Positions 10,919-18,294 of a stretch of DNA of 64,000 bases are shown here, piece after piece. Origin of the DNA: Actinoallomurus sp963799975. GTDB lineage: Bacteria; Actinomycetota; Actinomycetes; Streptosporangiales; Streptosporangiaceae. Positions within the stretch are counted from its first letter, which is position 1, and every line of letters begins with the position of its first letter. The stretch covers positions 3,286,001 through 3,350,000 of the forward strand of contig CAWCZF010000006.1 in the NCBI GenBank assembly GCA_963799975.1, read 5' to 3'. Below the pieces are notes generated by a model that did no database searches, was not told where the DNA came from, and worked only from the letters and a program-made list of their open reading frames with translations. Both the position numbers and the translations under genes were made by a program.

Positions 10919-11251
10919 GAGCGGTTCTTCCTGAATGGATCTGGGGCGGCACGGACTCACGACGAAACCCGCACCGCGGTGCGGGCTCGGCTGTGCCGCG
11001 GGATTGACGGACGCGGATCCGGACCGCGGGCCCGGCGGGCGGTGACGGTCCGGTGGGCGGGCCGGTCTTGTGTGTGGTCTGTTCGCCGGGGCTGTTCCGG
11101 CTGGTTCGGCCCGGCCCGGTCGGGCCTGGTTCGGTTCGACGCGGTTCGGTCCGGTGAGCGGTGGGCGGTGGGCGGTCCGGTGCGCCGATGCCGTTCCTGG
11201 CCTGGCCCGGCGCCGGGCCGGCCTGGGCTTACTGGGACGTGCGGCGGGCGG
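10919..11251. other. Intergenic region upstream of the ctpI-like gene, with GGTTCGG-rich repeats
   Basis: No supported gene. It contains an 18-base perfect palindrome (10968-10985) and, at about 11095-11180, a degenerate low-complexity run of GGTTCGG, GGCCCGG and GCGGTGGGCGGTGGGCGG units. The reading frames crossing it have composition expected of G/C-repeat noise. Confidence 0.5.
10968..10985. promoter_or_regulatory. Perfect 18-base palindrome upstream of the ctpI-like gene
   Basis: CCCGCACCGCGGTGCGGG is fully self-complementary and lies 50 bases upstream of the ctpI-like start codon. It could be an operator or a leader hairpin. No known regulator motif was recognised. Confidence 0.4.
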
Positions 11252-11968
11252 TCACGTACGTGACGCGGGCCTCTTCTGCCCGCCGGACCGGGAGCGCAGG
11301 GCGCCGCGGGCACGGCCGGCGCGGCGCGCCATCAGGGTGCCGACGCCGATCGCGGCCGCCACCGGCCAGTCGATCGCGCCGAGGATCGCCGCGATGCCCA
11401 GGCCGCCGTAGAACGCGAGGCGCTCCGGCGGCGGCAGGTAGCCGACCATCATCCGCCCCGCGTCGCCGACGTAGGACATGCCGGGCGCCGGTACGTGGAC
11501 GACCTTCACGTGCGGGGTGAGGACCGGGACCGGGACGCTCATGCCGCTGCCGTTTCCGTTCGTGCCGCCGCTGCGGGACGAGGAGGCCGGCCGGCCCTGG
11601 CCGGAGGCGGTCATGCCGGGCATCCGCGCGCTGGACGAGGCCGAGGACCTCGTACGCGACGACGCCGCCGACGAACGCTTGCGTGACGACGCGGCCGAGG
11701 ACCGCTTCCTGGACGAGGCGGCCGGAGTCTTCGCACGTGAGGTCGTGCTCGTGGACTTCGCGCGCGAGGGCCGCGTGGCGGTCGTCCGCGAACCGGACGG
11801 CTTGGCGGCCGACGAGGTGGCCGAGGTCTGCGAACCGGACCTTCGGGCACTGGCCGCTCGCGTACCGGCCGTTCTCGTGCTGGACGCCTTGACGCCCGAG
11901 CCTCTGGTTCGTGTCGTCGTCTTCCGCGACGCGGTCCTCGCCCTGGTCGCTCTCCCCGCTTCCGCCAT
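11252..11968 (-). CDS. Basic Ser/Thr/Arg/Lys/Ala-rich protein with C-terminal membrane segment, unknown
   Basis: 238 residues. Residues 1 to about 130 are a histone-tail-like basic stretch made of Arg, Lys, Ser, Thr and Ala, including near-repeats of RKRSSAASS. The C-terminal third is ordered: VHVPAPGMSYVGDAGRMMVG, then LPPPERLAFYGGLGIAAILG and AIDWPVAAAIGVGTLMARR, which look like one hairpin or two short membrane helices. A basic cytoplasmic tail on a membrane anchor could bind nucleic acid or acidic lipid; this is inference. It precedes the ctpI-like pump on the same strand. Overlapping frames on both strands are open, so the N-terminal half is less certain than the C-terminal half. Confidence 0.6.
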   Translation of the reverse strand: MAEAGRATRARTASRKTTTRTRGSGVKASSTRTAGTRAASARRSGSQTSATSSAAKPSGSRTTATRPSRAKSTSTTSRAKTPAASSRKRSSAASSRKRSSAASSRTRSSASSSARMPGMTASGQGRPASSSRSGGTNGNGSGMSVPVPVLTPHVKVVHVPAPGMSYVGDAGRMMVGYLPPPERLAFYGGLGIAAILGAIDWPVAAAIGVGTLMARRAGRARGALRSRSGGQKRPASRT

Positions 11969-12268
11969 ATCGAGCCATCCCCCCGCTCACGTGCCCGAAC
12001 GCGTTGTCCGGTTAAGTCCACGATGTTTCCGTGAGTGGGCCCCTCCAAGCGTCACGCCGCAGATCCAGACCGAGCTTTTCCCTGGTCACGGCGGCGCAAT
12101 GGGGTGAAATCACCGGTGGAGGGCCACGGCGGGAGCCGGTGCGGCGCGGAGTGGTGGTGGTGCCGCGCGGGGAGCACGGTCACCGGCTCTCCCTCGCGCC
12201 GGGAGTGGCCGTGCGGGCCTGTCCCGCACCCTGGGCCGCCGTCCCGTACCCGCTGCTCGGCCTGCCGG
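11969..12268. other. Intergenic region, no gene seen
   Basis: 300 bases between two minus-strand genes. It must hold the promoter of the basic membrane protein gene. I could not identify -35/-10 boxes, a repeat or a credible small gene. Confidence 0.4.
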
Positions 12269-12835
12269 TCAGCAGTCCGGGCAGAGGAAGCAGGCCCAGA
12301 CGACCTTGCCCCGGCTGGACAGCGGCGCCCAGCTCCAGGAGTGCGTGAACGCCTCCACCAGATGCAGGCCGCGCCCGCTCTGCGCGGAGGAGTCCGGTTC
12401 CCTGTGTATCGGAATTCGGTCACCTGGATCGGTTACGGCGCAGGTCAGCCGCCCTCCCGTACGCAGCAGGCTCACCCGGATCGGCGTGCCGCCCGCGCGG
12501 CGGTCGCCGCCTCGCGCACCCACAGGTCCGGTCCCAGGCCCGGCAGAGTGGCGCAGGGCGTTCGTCACGAGTTCGGAGACGACGAGACGCACGTCGTCAT
12601 ACATTCCGGCGAGGTCCCAGGCGCTCAGCACCGTACGCGCGAAGTCCCGTGCCTCCTTGACCGACTCCGGAACGGCGGCGAGCCCCACAGACATCGTCTG
12701 CGGGGCGGAGCGGATCGACGCCGGGCGGTGGTCGTGCCATACACCCTGCGTGACCGTCGACAACCACTCCTGCGCTTCGTCGACCGTTTCCCCTGTTCTA
12801 TCGCCTGTCATCCAGCGCGCTCCGTGTGCTGTCAT
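12269..12835 (-). CDS. ATP-binding anti-sigma-type regulator (HATPase_c, RsbW-like)
   Basis: 188 residues with a GHKL/HATPase_c fold: LVVSELVTNALRHS carries the N-box and DPGDRIPIHREP plus GRGLHLVEAF the G boxes. Such short stand-alone kinase-fold proteins in actinomycetes act as anti-sigma factors or anti-anti-sigma kinases, or sit beside XRE/DUF397 genes with unknown targets. It is divergent from the XRE gene at 12998, which supports a shared regulatory role. The start at 12835 is the first ATG; ATG at 12811 is an alternative. Confidence 0.8.
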   Translation of the reverse strand: MTAHGARWMTGDRTGETVDEAQEWLSTVTQGVWHDHRPASIRSAPQTMSVGLAAVPESVKEARDFARTVLSAWDLAGMYDDVRLVVSELVTNALRHSAGPGTGPVGARGGDRRAGGTPIRVSLLRTGGRLTCAVTDPGDRIPIHREPDSSAQSGRGLHLVEAFTHSWSWAPLSSRGKVVWACFLCPDC

Positions 12836-12896
12836 CCGCGATCCCCTGCAATCAGTGATCGGCGTGTCCGCGCGCTATCCTGCTCGACATGTCTTG

Positions 12897-12926
12897 CAGA
12901 TGCAAGGCCAGATGCACGTGCAGATG
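12897..12926. repeat. Three CAGATG direct repeats with 12-base spacing
   Basis: CAGATG occurs at 12897, 12909 and 12921, separated each time by six bases, in the divergent promoter region between the HATPase gene and the XRE gene. The regular 12-base spacing resembles a binding-site array and could be the operator of the XRE protein; this is inferred from position only. Confidence 0.45.
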
Positions 12927-12997
12927 ACCGTGCGCATTCTGACAGCGACGGGAGGGAGTGGCAGACTGTGCGCTGACCGATGTTCATGGAGGTAGGG

Positions 12998-13864
12998 GTG
13001 GAAACTGCGCAGCCCGCCGGAGGACCGACCGTTCTCCGCCGGCTCCTCGGTGCTCAGCTGCGCCGGTTGCGTGAGCGTCAGGGCATCACGCGCGAGGAGG
13101 CGGGGTATGCGATCCGCGCCTCCGGCTCGAAGATGAGCCGCCTCGAGCTCGGCCGGGTCGGTTTCAAGGAACGCGACGTCGCGGACCTGCTCACCCTGTA
13201 CGGCGTCACGGACGAGACCGATCGGGACACCCTGCTCGGCCTCGCGCAGGACGCCAACAGCCCCGGCTGGTGGCACCGCTACGGCGACATCCTGCCGGGC
13301 TGGTTCGAGACGTACGTCGGCCTCGAAGAGGCGGCGGCGTTGATCCGCACCTATGAGGTCCAGTTCATTCCCGGCCTGCTGCAGACCGAGGACTATGCCC
13401 GTGCGGTCATCTCCCTGGGCAACTCGGCCTCGCCTCCCGAAGAGATCGAGCAGAGGGTCAGCCTGCGAATAACGCGTCAGAAACTACTCACCCGCGGGGA
13501 CGCGCCCCGCTTGTGGGCTGTCGTGGACGAGGCGGCGTTGCGCCGTCCGATCGGGGGACGGGATGTGATGCGCGGGCAGATCGAGCGGCTGATCGAGGCC
13601 ACCAAGCTGCCGGGCGTCATCCTCCAGGTGCTGCCGTTCCGCGTCGGCGGGCACACCGCCGAGGCCGGAGCCTTCACCATCCTGCGCTTTCCCGAGTCGG
13701 ACCTGCCGGACGTGGTCTACGTCGAGCAACTGACCAGCGCTCTCTACCTGGACAGGCGCGACGACGTCGACTCCTACATGGAGGCCATGGAGCGCCTCTG
13801 TGTGGTCAGCGCACCTCCGGACAACACCGCCGAGATCCTCAGCAGGATTCTCCAGGAGACATAG
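12998..13864 (+). CDS. XRE-family regulator with DUF5753 domain
   Basis: 288 residues. The N-terminal helix-turn-helix (about 10-70) reads LGAQLRRLRERQGITREEAG, then IRASGSKMSRLELGR. The DUF5753 domain follows, with IRTYEVQFIPGLLQTEDYAR and LWAVVDEAALRRPIGG. This architecture is very common in Streptomyces-like genomes and nearly always precedes a DUF397 gene, as it does here with no gap. GTG at 12998 is chosen because GGAGG (12988-12992) sits five bases upstream; ATG at 12980 is a weaker alternative. The DNA target and signal are unknown for most members. Confidence 0.85.
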   Translation: METAQPAGGPTVLRRLLGAQLRRLRERQGITREEAGYAIRASGSKMSRLELGRVGFKERDVADLLTLYGVTDETDRDTLLGLAQDANSPGWWHRYGDILPGWFETYVGLEEAAALIRTYEVQFIPGLLQTEDYARAVISLGNSASPPEEIEQRVSLRITRQKLLTRGDAPRLWAVVDEAALRRPIGGRDVMRGQIERLIEATKLPGVILQVLPFRVGGHTAEAGAFTILRFPESDLPDVVYVEQLTSALYLDRRDDVDSYMEAMERLCVVSAPPDNTAEILSRILQET

Positions 13865-14107
13865 ATGCAGCAGTACCCCGCGTACAACGGCGTTCCCGCC
13901 ACCGACCTACTGGACGTGAGCTGGCAGAAGAGCCACCGGAGCAACTCACAGGGCAACTGCGTCGAGCTGGCCAAGCTGCCCGACGGCAGCGTCGCGGTCC
14001 GCAACTCGCGCCATCCGGCCGGTCCCGCCCTCGTCTACACCAGGGCCGAGATCGAAGCCCTCATCCAGGGCGCCAAGGCCGGCGACTTCGACAGCCTTCT
14101 CGTCTGA
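13865..14107 (+). CDS. DUF397 protein
   Basis: 80 residues with the DUF397 core WQKSHRSNSQGNCVELAKL, followed by VAVRNSRHPAGPALVYTRAE. Its ATG begins on the base after the upstream TAG stop, and the ribosome site (AGGAG) lies inside the XRE gene, so the two are translated together. DUF397 proteins pair with XRE-DUF5753 regulators and are described as putative small partners or antitoxin-like modulators. A short AGCAGG/CCTGCT hairpin (14135-14151) follows, without a T-run. Confidence 0.85.
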   Translation: MQQYPAYNGVPATDLLDVSWQKSHRSNSQGNCVELAKLPDGSVAVRNSRHPAGPALVYTRAEIEALIQGAKAGDFDSLLV

Positions 14108-14175
14108 CTTCTCCTACAGAAGAACTCGCCACCTAGCAGGTTTCGCCTGCTGTGCAGATATCGTCGGTTTCCCAC

Positions 14176-14189
14176 TAGAACACGTTATT
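14176..14189. promoter_or_regulatory. KstR-like operator upstream of fadA5
   Basis: TAGAACACGTTATT has a perfect AACnnGTT core (AACACGTT). A further GTTCT half-site follows at 14189-14193, so two overlapping registers are possible. It ends 22 bases before the fadA5 start. Confidence 0.7.
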
Positions 14190-14210
14190 GTTCTGGTGGG
14201 AGGCCGCCTC

Positions 14211-15368
14211 ATGAGCAACCCCGTGATCGTCGAGGCCGTCCGCACACCGATCGGCCGCCGTCGCGGCCGTCTCGCCGGACTCAAGCCGCAGGCCGTGCTC
14301 GCCCACACGCAACGCGCCCTGGTCGAACGCGCCGCGATCGACGCCGCCGATGTCGGCCAGGTCTTCGCCGGCTGCGTAACCCAGGCGGGCGAGCAGGGCG
14401 GGCACGTCGGCCGGCACGCCTGGCTCTACGCCGGCCTCGACCACCGTACGGGGGTCACGACCGTCGACGCCCAGTGCGGATCCAGCCAGCAGGCCGTGCA
14501 CCTCGCCGCCGCGCTCGTGCACGCGGGCGTGGTGGAGACCGCGATCGGCTGCGGCGTCGAGATGATGAGCCGCGCGCCACTCGGCAGCAACGTCCGGCCG
14601 GCCGACCCGCGCCCGCACGACTGGTCCCTCGACCTGCCCGACCAGTTCACCGCGGCCGAGCGCATCGCCGCACGCCGCGGCCTGACCCGAGCCGACCTCG
14701 ACGCGTTCGGCGTACGCTCCCAGCGGCTGGCCGCCGAGGCACAGGCCGGTGGCCGCTTCGCCCGCGAGATCACGCCGATCCCGGCGCCGGTCCTGGACGC
14801 CGAGGGCACGCCGACGGGCGAGACGCGCGAGGTGACACGCGACGAGGGCCTGCGCGCGACGACCATGGCGGGGCTGGCCGCGCTGCGGCCGGTGTTCGGG
14901 AACGGCCTGCACACGGCGGGCACGTCGTCGCAGATCTCCGACGGCGCGGCGGCGGTCCTGGTGATGTCGGAGGCAGCCGCGCGCTCGGCCGGGCTGCGGC
15001 CGCGGGCACGGATCCGCGCGCAGGCGCTGGTCGGCGCCGAGCCGTACTTCCACCTGGACGGCCCGGTGGCCTCGACGACACGGGTGCTGGAGTCGGCGGG
15101 GATGGTGATCAGCGACATCGAGTTGTTCGAGGTGAACGAGGCGTTCGCCTCGATCGTCCTGTCCTGGGCCTCGGTGCACCGTCCCGACCTGGACCGGGTG
15201 AACGTCAACGGCGGGGCGATCGCCCTGGGCCACCCGGTCGGCGCGACCGGCGCGCGCCTGCTGACCACGGCCCTGCACGAGATGGAGCGCCGCGACGCCG
15301 GAACCGCGCTCATCACGATGTGCGCCGGCGGCGCCCTGTCCACCGCCACCATCCTCGAACGCACCTGA
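14211..15368 (+). CDS. fadA5: FadA5-like steroid 3-ketoacyl-CoA thiolase
   Basis: 385 residues, intact. It matches mycobacterial FadA5 from start to end (NPVIVEAVRTPIG, GCVTQAGEQGGHVGRHAWL, NVNGGAIALGHPVGATGARL). The catalytic residues are visible: Cys89 in DAQCGSSQQ, His341 in GHPVG and Cys371 in MCAGGALS. FadA5 carries out thiolysis in beta-oxidation of the cholesterol side chain, feeding the FadE28/29-ChsH1/H2-Ltp2 steps encoded at 459-5294. ATG at 14211 is preferred over the upstream GTG at 14196, because GGGAGG lies at 14198-14203. Its promoter carries a KstR-like box. Confidence 0.9.
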   Translation: MSNPVIVEAVRTPIGRRRGRLAGLKPQAVLAHTQRALVERAAIDAADVGQVFAGCVTQAGEQGGHVGRHAWLYAGLDHRTGVTTVDAQCGSSQQAVHLAAALVHAGVVETAIGCGVEMMSRAPLGSNVRPADPRPHDWSLDLPDQFTAAERIAARRGLTRADLDAFGVRSQRLAAEAQAGGRFAREITPIPAPVLDAEGTPTGETREVTRDEGLRATTMAGLAALRPVFGNGLHTAGTSSQISDGAAAVLVMSEAAARSAGLRPRARIRAQALVGAEPYFHLDGPVASTTRVLESAGMVISDIELFEVNEAFASIVLSWASVHRPDLDRVNVNGGAIALGHPVGATGARLLTTALHEMERRDAGTALITMCAGGALSTATILERT

Positions 15369-15397
15369 CCTCGCGATCCGCCGATGGCACCAGCGGC

Positions 15398-15560
15398 TGA
15401 CGGGGTGGGGGGGGGTGTGCGGGGCACGCCGGGCGCGGGGCGTGGGCGGTACGGGGCGCGGGAGTGTGGGTGCGAGGCGCGGGTGCGGGCGGTGCGGGGT
15501 GCGGGTGCGATGTGCGCGGGTGCAGGTGCGGGGCGCGGGTGCGGGGTGGCGGCGTAGCCG
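15398..15560. repeat. G-run rich low-complexity region
   Basis: Between fadA5 and the first P450 gene lies a stretch with many G runs: one near-unbroken run of about 14 G (around 15402-15416), then degenerate GGGTGCGGG/GGCGCGGG units. The strand bias (G on the plus strand) is strong. G-quadruplex formation is possible. No open frame here looks coding. Confidence 0.6.
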
Positions 15561-15660
15561 CGCCGCTCCGTACCTCAATGAGCACTCGTCGCAGCGTCCG
15601 CGCTCCCGGGCGGGTTCGGTTCACGACCCTCTCGGCTTGACCAGTAGCAAGCGCTTGGTC

Positions 15661-15674
15661 TAGAACGTGTTTCA
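15661..15674. promoter_or_regulatory. KstR-like operator upstream of the first CYP125-like gene
   Basis: TAGAACGTGTTTCA contains AACGTGTT and lies 24 bases before the start codon at 15699. It is nearly identical to the boxes at 16916 and 24548 (the latter in inverse orientation). Confidence 0.72.
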
Positions 15675-15698
15675 CAGCGTCGAGCCGGAGGAGCGCCG

Positions 15699-16934
15699 AT
15701 GGACGTCGACATCATCACGCCGGAGCTGTACGCCGCCGGTGGATTTCCCGACGAAGGCTTCCGCCGGCTCCGCAGGGAGTCGCCCGTGCACTGGCACGAG
15801 GATCCCGCCGGCGGCGCGCCGGGGTTTTGGGCGATCACCCGCCACGACGACGTCGTGCACGTCTCGCGGCACCCGGAGCTGTTCTCCTCCGAGGTGCGCA
15901 CCGCGATGTATGAGGAGTTCACCGACGACGACGTCGCCCTGTACCGGCTGATGATGCTGTTCATGGACCCGCCGCGGCACACGAGGCAGCGCGGGTTCGT
16001 GGGCCGCGGCTTCACGCCGCGCATGGTCAGGCGGCTCGAGGAGCACGTCCGCGGCGTCGCCGGTCGGCTCGTCGACGAGGTGGTGACGCGCGGCGAGTCG
16101 TGCTTCGTGCGCGACATCGCCGCGCCGTTCCCGCTCCACGTGATCTGCGAGCTGATCGGCGCACCGCCGGAGGACCGCGAGCGGATCTTCGCGTGGTCCA
16201 ACGCCCTGGTCGGCTTCGACGACCCCGACTACACGGGCTCGAAGACGGCCGCGCGCGAGGTGTCGGCGGAGATCCTCGGCTACGCGCACCGGCTGGCCGC
16301 GCACCGGCGGCGGCATCCGGGCGACGACATCGCCACCAGCCTGCTCCAGCCCGACGCCGACGGGCGGCGGCTCGGCGCCGACGAGTTCGCGATGTTCATC
16401 CTGCTGCTGGTCATCGCGGGCAACGAGACCACGCGCAACGGCGCGTCCGGTGGCATGCTCGCCTTCTTCGAGCACCCCGGCGAGTGGCAGCGGCTGGTCC
16501 GCGACCGCGCTCTGCTCCGCACCACCGCCGATGAGGTGGTGCGCTGGGTCAGCCCGGTCAACCTGTTCCGCCGCACCGCCGTACGCGACACCGAGCTGCG
16601 CGGCCGCGCCATCAGGGCGGGCGACAAGGTGGTGCTCTTCTACTCCTCGGCCAACCGCGACGAGAACGTGTTCCCCGACCCGTACGCCTTCGACGTCGGC
16701 CGCGACCCCAACCCGCACCTCGGGTTCGGCGGCGGCGGCCCGCACTTCTGCCTCGGCACGCACCTCGCGCGCCTGGAGCTGACCGTGCTCTTCGAGCTCC
16801 TGCTGGACCGGGTGCCCGACATCCGGCCGGCCGGGCGCGTACGCCGGCTGCGGTCCAACTTCATCAACGGCATCAAGGAGATGCCGGTACGCTTCACGCC
16901 CTCAACACGCCTTACTAGAACAAGTTTCACTTAA
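15699..16934 (+). CDS. CYP125-like cytochrome P450 (steroid C26/27 oxidation), copy A
   Basis: 411 residues. The oxygen-binding helix has AGNETTRN, the ExxR helix EVVRW, and the haem loop FGGGGPHFCLG with Cys351 as ligand. The C-terminal NFINGIKEMPVRF is typical of the CYP125/CYP142-like group. In mycobacteria these oxidise the terminal methyl of cholesterol or cholestenone to the acid. GGAGGAG (15687-15693) supports the ATG at 15699. The last residues (TRLTRTSFT) are encoded by the KstR-like box of the next gene. Copy B begins 46 bases after the stop and is a close paralogue, so assignment to CYP125 rather than CYP142 is tentative. Confidence 0.82.
   Translation: MDVDIITPELYAAGGFPDEGFRRLRRESPVHWHEDPAGGAPGFWAITRHDDVVHVSRHPELFSSEVRTAMYEEFTDDDVALYRLMMLFMDPPRHTRQRGFVGRGFTPRMVRRLEEHVRGVAGRLVDEVVTRGESCFVRDIAAPFPLHVICELIGAPPEDRERIFAWSNALVGFDDPDYTGSKTAAREVSAEILGYAHRLAAHRRRHPGDDIATSLLQPDADGRRLGADEFAMFILLLVIAGNETTRNGASGGMLAFFEHPGEWQRLVRDRALLRTTADEVVRWVSPVNLFRRTAVRDTELRGRAIRAGDKVVLFYSSANRDENVFPDPYAFDVGRDPNPHLGFGGGGPHFCLGTHLARLELTVLFELLLDRVPDIRPAGRVRRLRSNFINGIKEMPVRFTPSTRLTRTSFT
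16916..16929. promoter_or_regulatory. KstR-like operator inside the 3' end of P450 copy A
   Basis: TAGAACAAGTTTCA (core AACAAGTT) ends three bases before the TAA of copy A and 51 bases before the start of copy B. It presumably controls copy B separately while coding the tail of copy A. Confidence 0.65.
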
Positions 16935-16980
16935 TGGCGTACCCTCGTTGAGCCCCCCACCCCTCCGGACGGCGGTTGTC

Positions 16981-18178
16981 ATGGACATCGACCTCGTCGA
17001 CCCCGACCACTACGCACACCACGGCGCCCCGCACGAACAGCTGCGCTGGCTGCGCGAGCACGCTCCGGTGTACCGGCACCACGGCGACCCGGAGTTTTGG
17101 GCGATCACCCGCTTCGACGACGTCGTGCACGTCTCGCGGCACCCGGAGCTGTTCTCCTCCCACCGGCGGCTCGCGCTGTTCTCCGAGCCGTCCGCCGAGC
17201 AGCTCGCCTACCAGCGGATGATGATGCTCAACCAGGACCCGCCCGAGCACACGCGTAAGCGCTCGATCGTCAATCGCGGCTTCACGCCGCGGACCATCGC
17301 CCGGCTGGAGGAGCACGTACGCGACCATCTGCGACGGGCTGATCGATGAGGTCGCGGGCCGCGGCGAGGCCGACTTCGTCCACGACGTCTCCGCGCCGCT
17401 GCCGCTCTATGTGATCTGCGAGCTGCTCGGCGCGCCGCCCGAGGACCGGGAGAAGATCTTCGACTGGTCCAACCGGCTGATCGCCGAGGACGACCCGGAG
17501 ATCCGCGCGCCCGAGGAGAGCGGCATGGCCGCCGCGACCGAGCTGTACGCCTACGCCAACGAACTGGCCGTACGCCGCCGGGAGCGGCCGCGCGACGACA
17601 TCGTCACCAAGCTCCTCCAGCCGCACGGCGGTGAGGAGCTGTCGGTGGAGGAGTTCGACCTGTTCGTCATGCTGTTGACCGTGGCCGGCAACGAGACGAC
17701 CCGCAACGCGGCCACCGGCGGCATGCTCGCCTTCTTCGAGCACCCGAGCCAGTGGCAACGGCTCCTCGCCGGGGAACAGAAGCTGTCCACGACCTTCCCC
17801 GACGAGATCGTCCGGTGGGTCAGCCCGGTCAACATGTTCCGCCGCACGGCCGTACGCGACACGGCGCTCCGCGGGCAGCGCATCCGCGAGGGCGACAAGG
17901 TGGTCGTCTTCTACTCCTCGGCCAACCGCGACGAGAACGTGTTCGCCGACCCGTACGCCTTCGACGTCGGGCGCGACCCCAACCCGCAGGTCGGGTTCGG
18001 CGGCGGCGGCCCGCACTTCTGCCTCGGCGCGCACCTCGCGCGGCTGGAGCTTCGCGTGCTGTTCGAGGCGCTGCTGGAGCGGATGCCCGACCTCGCGCAG
18101 GCCGGCGAGGTCCGCCGCCTGCGGTCCAACTTCATCAACGGGATCAAGGAGATGCCCGTACGGTTCTCCCGTACTTGA
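16981..18178 (+). CDS. CYP125-like cytochrome P450, copy B, one apparent frameshift
   Basis: Paralogue of copy A, about 398 residues once one base is removed near 17327 (HVRD, then ICDGLIDEVAGRGEADFVHD). It has AGNETTRN, EIVRWVSPVNMFRRTAV and the same haem loop FGGGGPHFCLG. Long DNA blocks are almost identical to copy A, for example around 17096-17160 versus 15826-15890 and around 17910-18040 versus 16640-16770. This suggests recent tandem duplication or gene conversion. The substrate is probably a sterol or steroid acid; its division of labour with copy A is unknown. The ATG at 16981 has a weak ribosome site. Confidence 0.8.
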
Positions 18179-18252
18179 TGCTGGTTTTCGTGGTTTTCCC
18201 CACTTTTAGACATCACGCCCAATATGGAACCCCCGCGTGGAACTCGCCAGGC

Positions 18253-18268
18253 TAAGGTCTAGATCAGT
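18253..18268. promoter_or_regulatory. Possible dre-like (DasR) site
   Basis: TAAGGTCTAGATCAGT shares 12 of 16 positions with the Streptomyces dre consensus ACTGGTCTAGACCAGT. It lies 27 bases before the start of the glycosyltransferase gene. A DasR-like gene is present at 58560, but one partial match is weak evidence. Confidence 0.25.
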
Positions 18269-18294
18269 GAGTGACCTCTACGGGAGGGGCGGGC

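Noticed and set aside
6353..11263. A 1,636-codon open frame on the plus strand
   Set aside because: It is antisense to the CtpI-like ATPase, which has all P-type motifs. The translation is Arg/Pro/Gly-rich with no recognisable domain, an effect of high GC content.
11478..12107. A plus-strand frame opposite the basic membrane protein (Asp/Glu/Val-rich)
   Set aside because: The minus-strand frame has a coherent membrane domain at its C-terminus. The acidic plus-strand reading is its complement and has no ribosome site. Some doubt remains for the N-terminal half.
14135..14151. Terminator after the DUF397 gene
   Set aside because: The AGCAGG/CCTGCT stem is only six bases with no T-run, and is too weak to call with confidence.
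16655..17950. GAGAACGTGTTC-like matches to the KstR box inside both P450 genes (about 16662 and 17932)
   Set aside because: They encode the conserved haem-proximal segment (DENVF) at equivalent places in both paralogues, so coding constraint explains them.
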